A program made the position numbers and the translations under genes. The notes beneath the pieces were generated by a model. The model worked only from the letters and a program-made list of their open reading frames with translations. It had not been told where the DNA came from and searched no databases. This document shows positions 7,842 through 13,626 of a stretch of DNA of 13,626 bases, in pieces (the stretch's first letter is position 1; every line of letters begins with the position of its first letter). Source of the DNA: Flavobacteriales bacterium UBA3364 (lineage in GTDB: Bacteria; Bacteroidota; Bacteroidia; Flavobacteriales_F; PHOS-HE28); assembly GCA_002360495.1 (NCBI GenBank), contig DEQO01000169.1:1-13626 (forward strand), in the 5' to 3' direction.

Positions 7842-8636
7842 ATGCCCCGCGTGGATCCGCACCGCGTTGCGACAGCAGGTCTGCTGTCCTTCGCAGTTCT
7901 TTCGCTTGATGCACAGAACACCTCCTTGGAACCTGGCAGGAGCCCCTGTGCCTTGGACGACGGGATAACTCCGTACGCGGATCTGCGGGAAGCCGATGTG
8001 GCCTGGGAACGCCGTGTTTGGCGCATGGTCGATCTGCGCGACCCATCGAACCGGTTGTTCAATTCCCCCTCAAGTGAACTGGCCCAATGCCTCGACTTGT
8101 TCGGTGTCATCCGTCACGGTCTGCTCAACGAAGAGGCCATTACAGCCTACGATCCAGGTCCGCTCGCATCGGACGATACCTTCCGTACACCATTCGCTGG
8201 ATCCGGTATCCGGGCCATCATTGCCGCTTTGGATACCGTCCCCGAGAACCGGGTCGGGCGTTACGTGCTCAAGGAGGACTGGATCTTCGACAAGCAGCGC
8301 TCGGTGATGGAGGTACGGATCATCGGCCTTGCGCCCATGGTGGGCGTGTTGGGCGAGGATGGTGAATTACGGGGATACAGGACGTTGTTCTGGTTGTACT
8401 ACCCGGAATGTCGACAGCTGTTCTCCCGATGGGCCGCTGCGCAAGGTGCGGACGAACGACCGGTCTCCTATGAAGCCCTTTTCGCCCTACGCCGTTTCGC
8501 CAGTACGATCATCAAGGTGAGCAACGTGTTCGATCGGGCGATCAATGAGCATAAGACCACCTTGGATGCCTTGATGGAGAGCGGGACGGTCCGTGAGCAG
8601 GTTATCCACCTCGGGTTCGACCTCTGGAACTACTGA
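7842..8636 (+). CDS. GldN-like paralog 2 (shortened, most diverged copy)
   Basis: This is a 264-residue protein from ATG 7842. An in-frame ATG at 7803 exists but lies almost on the terminator and adds a charged leader, whereas 7842 gives a signal peptide ending LDA/Q at about residue 25. Family blocks are clear: 'LREADVAWERRVWRMVDLRD', 'ITAYDPGPL', 'LKEDWIFDKQRSVME', 'FWLYYPECRQLF' and 'SNVFDRAINEHKTTLDAL'. It lacks the mature N-terminal 'TVLDGAYIKEHT' motif of the other two copies, having an unrelated Cys-containing stretch instead. It is also about 19 residues shorter just before the KEDWIFDK block. It may be a specialised ring subunit, comparable in position to gldO of F. johnsoniae, but orthology is not shown. 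I saw no clear promoter between the terminator and this gene. Confidence 0.88.
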   Translation: MPRVDPHRVATAGLLSFAVLSLDAQNTSLEPGRSPCALDDGITPYADLREADVAWERRVWRMVDLRDPSNRLFNSPSSELAQCLDLFGVIRHGLLNEEAITAYDPGPLASDDTFRTPFAGSGIRAIIAALDTVPENRVGRYVLKEDWIFDKQRSVMEVRIIGLAPMVGVLGEDGELRGYRTLFWLYYPECRQLFSRWAAAQGADERPVSYEALFALRRFASTIIKVSNVFDRAINEHKTTLDALMESGTVREQVIHLGFDLWNY

Positions 8637-8686
8637 GGCGCGGGTCACCTTTTCCGGTCCGTGACATGAAGGGGAAACCTGCTGCC

Positions 8687-9532
8687 ATGCACATTCGGAT
8701 CCGCCCACTGATCGGGGCGCTTTGCCTGGGACCCGTTCTGAACGCGCAAACGGTCCTGGATGGAGCGTATATCAAGGAACACACACCGACCCGTCGGGCC
8801 ATCCCGTACGTGCATTTGCGCGAGGCGGATGTGATGGTCGCCCAGCGTGTCTGGCGTACGATCGACCTGCGCGAGAAGATCAATCATCCGCTGTACTATC
8901 CGCTGGAACCGTCGCAAGGCCGCAAGAGCCTGTTCGATGTGATCCTGGACGGATTGCTGGAGAACGGGTCGTTGACCGCTTACGACCCAGGCGTGATGCT
9001 CCAGGATGACGATTTCGAACGAGCATTGACCACACCGGAATTGGAGGGTATGTTGAATGCGGTGGATACGGTCTGGACGCCGGGTCTCGATGATCCCGAT
9101 ACGATGATCCCGGTAGTGCAACCACAACCAGTAACGACCGCACAAGTGACCCGCTACCTGTTGAAGGAGGATTGGATCTTCGATAAGCAGCGCGGTGTGA
9201 TGGAGCCACGGATCATCGGTCTGGCACCACTGCGCGAAGTGCGAGGTGACGATGGCGAATTGCGCGGCCACGCGCCGCTCTTCTGGTTGTACTTCCCGGA
9301 GTTGCGCTACGTGCTGGCCAATGCCCAGGCGTTCGAGCGGAACAATGATGCCGGTGGGCGATCCTTCGACAAGATCTTCCAGGATCGTCTCTTCAGCAGC
9401 TATATCACCAAAGTCAGCAACGCCCACGATCGGGGCATCATCGAATATGCCACGGGCTTGGATGTGTTGCTCCAAGGAGAGGCCGTGAAGGAACATCTCT
9501 TCCGCACCGAATTCGATCTGTGGAACTACTGA
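8687..9532 (+). CDS. GldN-like paralog 3
   Basis: This is a 281-residue protein from ATG 8687, chosen because it begins a compact signal peptide (MHIRIRPLIGALCLG... cut at LNA/Q); ATG 8666 would add seven residues and is also possible. The mature start 'TVLDGAYIKEHTPTRR' is nearly the same as in the operon gldN, and the blocks 'HLREADVMVAQRVWRTIDLRE', 'NHPLYYPLE', 'LTAYDPG', 'LKEDWIFDKQRGVME', 'LFWLYFPELRYVLANA' and 'SNAHDRGIIEYATGLDVLL' follow. The variable linker before KEDWIFDK is Pro- and Asp-rich ('PGLDDPDTMIPVV'). By eye it is closer to gldN than paralog 2 is, although paralog 2 lies between them. It follows paralog 2 by about 50 bases, so the two are probably one transcription unit. 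Confidence 0.9.
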   Translation: MHIRIRPLIGALCLGPVLNAQTVLDGAYIKEHTPTRRAIPYVHLREADVMVAQRVWRTIDLREKINHPLYYPLEPSQGRKSLFDVILDGLLENGSLTAYDPGVMLQDDDFERALTTPELEGMLNAVDTVWTPGLDDPDTMIPVVQPQPVTTAQVTRYLLKEDWIFDKQRGVMEPRIIGLAPLREVRGDDGELRGHAPLFWLYFPELRYVLANAQAFERNNDAGGRSFDKIFQDRLFSSYITKVSNAHDRGIIEYATGLDVLLQGEAVKEHLFRTEFDLWNY

Positions 9533-9576
9533 GCTGTACGTTGCTGTCCACTGGATCCCAGCCGGATAGGATCCCT

Positions 9577-9584
9577 TACTTTTG
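9577..9584 (+). promoter_or_regulatory. Bacteroidota -7 box upstream of the ABC-F gene
   Basis: TACTTTTG matches TAnnTTTG exactly and lies 32 bases before the ATG at 9617. No good TTTG is found at the expected -33 distance. Two GGATCC copies (9553-9558 and 9569-9574) just upstream can pair as a small hairpin and might end the gldN-like transcript, which is speculative. Confidence 0.5.
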
Positions 9585-9616
9585 CGCCCCGTTAGCCCAG
9601 CCCATCGGCGCGCACT

Positions 9617-11563
9617 ATGATCACGGTACAAGGCCTCACCCTCCATTTCGGTCAACGACCGATGTTCGACGACATCTCCTTCTTCATTGGAAGTGAGGAT
9701 CGCATCGGGCTCGTGGGTCGCAATGGTGCCGGAAAAAGCACCCTGCTGAAGATCATGGCCGGCCAGCAACCTTACGATGGCGGGACCATCGGCAAGCCGA
9801 AAGAGCTCACGATGGGTTACCTGCCGCAGGAAATGGCCCACAACCTCACGCTGACCCCTTGGCAGGTGGCCGAGAAGGCCTTTGAGGAGGCCATGACCCT
9901 CAATGCCTCCTTGGAGCGCATCGAAAAGGACCTGGAGAAGGCCACCACGGATGAGGAGGCGATCGAACTCGCCACGCTACTCGCACATGCCCACGAGCGC
10001 TTGAACGCCATCGGTGCGGCGGACCATGATATGCAGGTGGAGAAGATGCTCAAGGGCATCGGTTTCGTAGAGAAGGACATGCACCGCCTCATGAGCGAGT
10101 TGAGCGGTGGCTGGCGTATGCGGGCGGAGCTGGCCCGCTTGCTCCTGATGCGACCGGACCTGTTGTTGCTGGATGAGCCCACGAACCATTTGGATCTTCC
10201 CGCGATCCAATGGCTGGAGGACCTGCTCCGGTCCTACCCCGCGGCGCTGGTCCTTATTTCACACGATAAGACCTTTCTGGACCGCCTGACCAAACGCACG
10301 CTCGAAGTGGTCGGGGGGAAGATCATCGACCGCAAGGTGCCGTGGAGCCAGTACGTAGAACTACGGAAGGTCGAACGTGAGCAACAGGCTTCCGCTGCGA
10401 AAGACCAGCAGCGCTACATCAAGGAGACCGAGGCCTTGATCAACAAGTTCCGCGCGAAGGCGAGCAAGGCGGCGTTCGCCCAAAGCTTGATCACAAAGCT
10501 CGACAAGCTCGAACGCATCGAGGTCGATGATGAAGATCTGCGCAAGATGCTCGTCAAGTTCCCGCCGGCACCGACCAGTGGCAAGATCGTAGCCGAGGTG
10601 AGGGGTGTGAGCAAAGCCTATCCGGACAAGAACCGCCCGGGTGAGGAGAAGCTTATTTTCCGGAATGCCGAGCTGACCATAGCCAAGGGAGAACACCTCG
10701 CGCTCGTCGGTGCCAATGGAACCGGTAAGAGTACCCTCGTGCGTATGATGATGAAGGAAGAGCCTTTTGAAGGGGAGATCCGGCTCGGGCACAACGTCAT
10801 CATCGGTTATTACGCCCAGGACATGCCCGAGCGCATGAACCCGCAGGGAACGGTCATGGAAACCGCCGAATACGCCGCAAGCGAGGAGAACCGTCTACGC
10901 GTGCGTGCCATGCTCGGGGCCTTCATGTTCAGCGGAGAGGATGTGGACAAGAAGGTGAAGGTGCTCAGTGGCGGTGAACGCGCGCGGCTGGCCCTGTGCT
11001 GCATGCTCCTGAAGCCGCTCAACTTCCTCATTCTCGATGAGCCTACGCACCACTTGGATATCCAGAGCAAGGACGTCCTGAAGAACGCGTTGAAGAACTA
11101 CGAAGGCACGTTCCTCCTCGTGAGCCACGACCGGGATTTCCTTACCGGCCTTACGAACCGCTTGCTGGAACTCGACGACTTCCGCATCCGTGATCAGCAC
11201 ATGGACATCCTTGAACTGATCGAGAAGCGAAAAGCGTTGCAAGGCGCTGATATCGGGAAGTCGAGCGCGGTACAGGCCAAAGCACCGAAGGCGGAAAAGG
11301 GATCGGACCAACGCGACAAACGTGATCGCGAGAAGGAGCGGCGTAAGGTCCAGAACGCCGTGGACCGCCTTGAAAAGCAACTGGCCGATCTCGAGAAGGA
11401 GGAGAAGGAACTTCAGGCCAGTGTGATGAAGGGCGGTATGCCTGCGGATCAATTGCAAAAGGGCTATGAGCGCCTGGGCGACCTGGCCCAGCGCATCGCT
11501 GCTGTAATGGCCGAGTGGGAGTCCACTTCGGCACAGCTGCAGGACCTCGGTACCGAGGCCTGA
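9617..11563 (+). CDS. ABC-F family ATPase (ribosome-associated type, two ABC domains)
   Basis: This 648-residue soluble protein has two ATP-binding cassettes and no membrane segments, the ABC-F arrangement. Domain 1 has Walker A 'GRNGAGKST' at residues 34-42, signature 'LSGGW' from 162 and Walker B ending in Asp186-Glu187 ('LLLLDEPTNHLDL'). Domain 2 has Walker A 'GANGTGKST' from 365, signature 'LSGGE' at 450-454 and Walker B Asp474-Glu475 ('LILDEPTHHLDI'). Both catalytic Glu are present. The linker between cassettes (about 230-320) is charged and helical, matching the region that in ABC-F proteins reaches toward the ribosomal P-site tRNA. The last roughly 100 residues form a Lys/Glu-rich coiled coil, as in Uup/YdiF-type members. 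Such proteins act in translation or antibiotic protection, not transport. The subgroup cannot be fixed here. Confidence 0.92.
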   Translation: MITVQGLTLHFGQRPMFDDISFFIGSEDRIGLVGRNGAGKSTLLKIMAGQQPYDGGTIGKPKELTMGYLPQEMAHNLTLTPWQVAEKAFEEAMTLNASLERIEKDLEKATTDEEAIELATLLAHAHERLNAIGAADHDMQVEKMLKGIGFVEKDMHRLMSELSGGWRMRAELARLLLMRPDLLLLDEPTNHLDLPAIQWLEDLLRSYPAALVLISHDKTFLDRLTKRTLEVVGGKIIDRKVPWSQYVELRKVEREQQASAAKDQQRYIKETEALINKFRAKASKAAFAQSLITKLDKLERIEVDDEDLRKMLVKFPPAPTSGKIVAEVRGVSKAYPDKNRPGEEKLIFRNAELTIAKGEHLALVGANGTGKSTLVRMMMKEEPFEGEIRLGHNVIIGYYAQDMPERMNPQGTVMETAEYAASEENRLRVRAMLGAFMFSGEDVDKKVKVLSGGERARLALCCMLLKPLNFLILDEPTHHLDIQSKDVLKNALKNYEGTFLLVSHDRDFLTGLTNRLLELDDFRIRDQHMDILELIEKRKALQGADIGKSSAVQAKAPKAEKGSDQRDKRDREKERRKVQNAVDRLEKQLADLEKEEKELQASVMKGGMPADQLQKGYERLGDLAQRIAAVMAEWESTSAQLQDLGTEA

Positions 11564-11661
11564 TCGGCCCCGTTCGGTCTTCGCGGCGTTACGCAATGTG
11601 CCGGAGCGCATTGGATGTTCACGTACCGCTCTCCGCGGTGCATCACGAACAACCTGTTCCC

Positions 11662-13284
11662 ATGGCCGGCGCACAATTGCCTCCCCGACAGAAGATGATC
11701 AACATGATGTACCTCGTGCTCACCGCGATCCTCGCGCTGAACGTGAGCAAGGAAGTACTCGATGCGTTCGCGATCATGGATACCGAACTCGTCCGCAGTG
11801 GACATGCGAACGAACAGCGTTCCGCAGTGGAGTACACCGTCTTCGCTGATGCTGCGAAGCGTTTCCCGGAGAAGTTCAAGGCACCGCATGAACGTGCCCT
11901 GCGTGTGAAGCAGCAGGCCGACTCCTTGGTGGAGCACATCGAGCGGATAAAGATGAAGGCGGTCGCAGAGGCCGATGGACTGCCATTGACCACCTTGCGG
12001 GGAAAGGACGCTGATGGTCGCGACACACTACGCACACTGCTCGCACTCAATGCCAAGGACGACCGGGAAACGCTCACACGCATGATGGTCGGAAGCGAAC
12101 CAGCAAGCCCCATCCGCGAACCCGGTGGGGCGTATGACCTTCGCGTTCGCATCACGGCCTTCCGCGACAGCCTCAAAGCGATCACCGGAAGCAAAGGCCC
12201 GGAACTCTCTGCCGCGTTGGATCTTCTCTTCGATTTCAATGATCGGCGGGACGCATCGGGTACCATGAACAACTGGGAGTCCACCAACTTCTACGACGTT
12301 CCTTTGGCCGCCGGTGTAGCGACGCTCTCGAAGTTGCAGGCGGACATCCGGAGCTCGGAGAACGACCTGGTCAAATGGCTCTATCGCTCGGTAACGGTCA
12401 AGGAGCATTCGTTCTCCACCCTGACCACGGCCGTGATACCACAAAGCAGCTTGATCATGGCCGGTGATTCCTTCCGGGCGGATGTCTTCCTTGCGGCGTA
12501 CGACCCCAAGAACCGGCCGACGGTGACGGTCAACAGCGGCGCGATCCTCCCGATCGGTGCCGATGGCAAGGCCAAGCTTCGTTTGCGCGGTGATCATATC
12601 GGCGAGCAGCTCGTGCAGGGCGTGATCACGTTCGAGGGTCCCGATGGTCCGGAAAAGATCCCCTATTCCACCACGTTCCAGGTCATGGCGCCGTTGCTCG
12701 TGGCCTCGCCCACCAAGATGAACGTGCTTTACCGTGGGGTGGAGAACCCGATCGATCTTTCCGTGCCGGGTGTCGCGCCGGATCGCGTTCAGGCTACCAT
12801 CTCCACTGGACGGATCGTCCGAAAGGGCGCTGGCTGGGTGGCGACGGGAATGACCGGTAGCTATGCCGAGGTGAATGCCACCGTGCAACTTCCGGACGGT
12901 GGTTCCCGACGGATAGGTCCGGTCAGGTTCAGGGTGAAGGAATTACCGCCCCCGACCGCGTTCGTGGCTGGAAAAAGTGCGCGCGAGAACAAGGTGAAGA
13001 AGGCCGAACTCACCGCAGCGCCCGGGGTGATCGCCAAACTCGAGGATTCCGAGTTCAATGACCCCTGGCAGGTGATGCGTTTCGTTCTGACCGTCCAGCG
13101 GAAAGGAGGGCCCGTCATAGAACTGGCTTCCACGAGCAATGTGATAACATCGGAGATGAAGACCGTGTTGGCTGCGCTACGCGCTGGCGATCAGGTCTAT
13201 TTTGAGGACATCAAAGCCCGATTGGCCAATGGACACGGGACTCCCAAGGATCTGGCACCGGTCGCCCTCAAGATCATCCAGTAG
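11662..13284 (+). CDS. Second GldM-like protein (GldM paralog)
   Basis: This is a 540-residue protein from ATG 11662 (MAGAQLPPRQKMINMM...). The frame is open back into the ABC-F gene, but this start sets the transmembrane helix (about residues 12-28, 'MINMMYLVLTAILALNVSKE') in exactly the register of the operon GldM. Matching periplasmic blocks follow: 'NNWESTNFYDVPLAAG' near 202, 'ASPTKMNVLYRGVENP', 'KKAELTAAPGVIAKL' and a C-terminal 'FEDIKAR'. The whole GldM architecture is kept, so it is not a fragment. Between blocks it differs strongly from the first GldM, which argues for an old duplication or a transferred copy. It has no adjacent gldL; any motor role would need the GldL from 4389-5180 or one elsewhere. 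It starts 98 bases after the ABC-F stop, with no clear -7 box seen. Confidence 0.93.
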   Translation: MAGAQLPPRQKMINMMYLVLTAILALNVSKEVLDAFAIMDTELVRSGHANEQRSAVEYTVFADAAKRFPEKFKAPHERALRVKQQADSLVEHIERIKMKAVAEADGLPLTTLRGKDADGRDTLRTLLALNAKDDRETLTRMMVGSEPASPIREPGGAYDLRVRITAFRDSLKAITGSKGPELSAALDLLFDFNDRRDASGTMNNWESTNFYDVPLAAGVATLSKLQADIRSSENDLVKWLYRSVTVKEHSFSTLTTAVIPQSSLIMAGDSFRADVFLAAYDPKNRPTVTVNSGAILPIGADGKAKLRLRGDHIGEQLVQGVITFEGPDGPEKIPYSTTFQVMAPLLVASPTKMNVLYRGVENPIDLSVPGVAPDRVQATISTGRIVRKGAGWVATGMTGSYAEVNATVQLPDGGSRRIGPVRFRVKELPPPTAFVAGKSARENKVKKAELTAAPGVIAKLEDSEFNDPWQVMRFVLTVQRKGGPVIELASTSNVITSEMKTVLAALRAGDQVYFEDIKARLANGHGTPKDLAPVALKIIQ

Positions 13285-13312
13285 CTATGGATCCAAGTGC
13301 CGAAAAGATATC

Positions 13313-13320
13313 TATCTTTG
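13313..13320 (+). promoter_or_regulatory. Bacteroidota -7 box for the initiator tRNA
   Basis: TATCTTTG is an exact TAnnTTTG match ending 8 bases before the tRNA 5' end, so transcription would start at or within a base or two of the mature tRNA. A -33 TTTG is not obvious. It lies 28 bases past the gldM-like stop. Confidence 0.6.
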
Positions 13321-13328
13321 CCGCCCAT

Positions 13329-13401
13329 TGCGGGGTGGAGCAGATGGTAGCTCGTCGGGCTCATAACTCGAAGGCCGTAGGTTCGAGTCCTACCCCCGCT
13401 A
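13329..13401 (+). tRNA. tRNA-fMet (initiator), anticodon CAU
   Basis: A full cloverleaf is visible in 73 bases. The acceptor stem pairs 13330-13335 with 13394-13399, the D stem is GAGC/GCTC, and the anticodon loop CTCATAA has CAU at 13362-13364. The T arm is GTAGG-TTCGAGT-CCTAC. Three features mark an initiator: the first acceptor pair is a mismatch (U1 at 13329 against U72 at 13400), the D stem has A11:U24 rather than a pyrimidine-purine pair, and the anticodon stem is G-rich next to the loop (GGG 5'). The 3' side there reads CUC, giving one G-U wobble in place of the middle G-C. The 3' CCA is not encoded (CAA follows A73). Overall it closely resembles the E. coli fMet tRNA. Confidence 0.95.
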
Positions 13402-13406
13402 CAAAG

Positions 13407-13436
13407 CGAACCCCCGAGAGATCGGGGGTTCGTCAT
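13407..13436 (+). terminator. Strong hairpin after the tRNA, likely terminator
   Basis: A perfect 11-bp stem (CGAACCCCCGA at 13407-13417, TCGGGGGTTCG at 13422-13432) closes a GAGA loop five bases after the tRNA. The tail (TCATTTAG) is only weakly U-rich, so termination may be incomplete. The hairpin ends 16 bases before the era start. Confidence 0.7.
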
Positions 13437-13448
13437 TTAGGAACGGTC

Positions 13449-13626
13449 ATGGGCCACAAGGCAGGATACGTCAACATCATCGGTGAGCCGAACACGGGTA
13501 AGAGCACCCTGCTCAATGCCCTGCTCGGCGAGGAATTGGTGATCGTGAACCCGAAGGCATAGACCACCCGTCATCGGATCCTGGGCCTGTTGAACGGCGA
13601 TGACTACCAACTCTGCCTGAGCGATA
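13449..13626 (+). CDS. era: GTPase Era, N-terminal part, interrupted by in-frame TAG and cut by the window edge
   Basis: The ATG at 13449 starts 'MGHKAGYVNIIGEPNTGKST', with the G1/Walker A motif GxxxxGKS and the 'LLNALLGEEL' helix typical of Era. Era is an essential GTPase that binds 16S rRNA and helps assemble the small ribosomal subunit. After 'NPKA' comes TAG at 13560-13562 (codon 38). The same frame then continues with excellent Era sequence, 'TTRHRILGLLNGDDYQL', to the window end. Era normally has Gln here (KAQTTRHRI, the G2/switch I region), so one C-to-T change turning CAG into TAG explains the stop. Read literally, the product is a useless 37-residue peptide. A sequencing or consensus error, or a recent mutation, is likelier than an intended stop. 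Confidence 0.85.

Noticed and set aside
9553..9574. GGATCC pair as a terminator after the third gldN-like gene
   Set aside because: The stem is six bases, each half is itself palindromic, and no U-run follows directly; chance is likely.
11515..11661. Extended N-terminus for the second gldM
   Set aside because: It overlaps the ABC-F gene and places about 49 unrelated residues before the conserved N-terminus; ATG 11662 matches the start register of the other GldM.
13560..13562. TAG reassigned as a sense codon in this organism
   Set aside because: The arginase-fold gene, gldK and the second gldM all stop at TAG where their families normally end, so TAG works as a stop here.
1..13626. CRISPR arrays, insertion sequences, prophage genes or rRNA
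   Set aside because: No regularly spaced repeats, transposase or integrase motifs, phage structural genes or rRNA sequence were seen.

Overview
The window is a GC-rich Bacteroidota segment, most likely from a high-GC Flavobacteriales relative. It is dominated by the core type IX secretion system (T9SS) / gliding-motility genes, which occur only in that phylum. Start sites lack Shine-Dalgarno sequences, and several upstream regions carry the Bacteroidota -7 promoter box (TAnnTTTG). The species cannot be fixed from the sequence alone.

Layout, all genes on the + strand. (1) 2-328: the 3' end of a GT4-type glycosyltransferase with a Lys/Ala-rich tail and extreme GC at third codon positions. (2) 558-1727: an arginase/formimidoylglutamase-fold protein that has lost three of the six expected metal ligands. 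(3) 1882-7745: the T9SS operon porP/sprF - gldK - gldL - gldM - gldN, with a plausible promoter at 1785-1814 and a strong Rho-independent terminator at 7766-7797. (4) 7842-9532: two more gldN-like genes, lying beyond that terminator. (5) 9617-11563: an ABC-F ATPase with its own -7 box. (6) 11662-13284: a second, diverged gldM. (7) 13329-13401: an initiator tRNA-fMet(CAU), followed by a hairpin. (8) 13449 to the window end: the start of era, interrupted by an in-frame TAG at codon 38.

The T9SS genes form one machine. GldL and GldM are the inner-membrane, proton-driven motor, and GldM reaches through the periplasm. GldK (lipoprotein) and GldN form the outer-membrane-associated ring. PorP/SprF is an outer-membrane beta-barrel partner. 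The locus holds one GldL and one GldK but two GldM and three GldN proteins. That allows alternative GldM/GldN assemblies on a shared motor and ring base, an extension of the known gldN/gldO pair of Flavobacterium johnsoniae. This expansion is the most interesting feature of the window. The interrupted era, the degenerate arginase and the compositionally odd left edge also merit checks.
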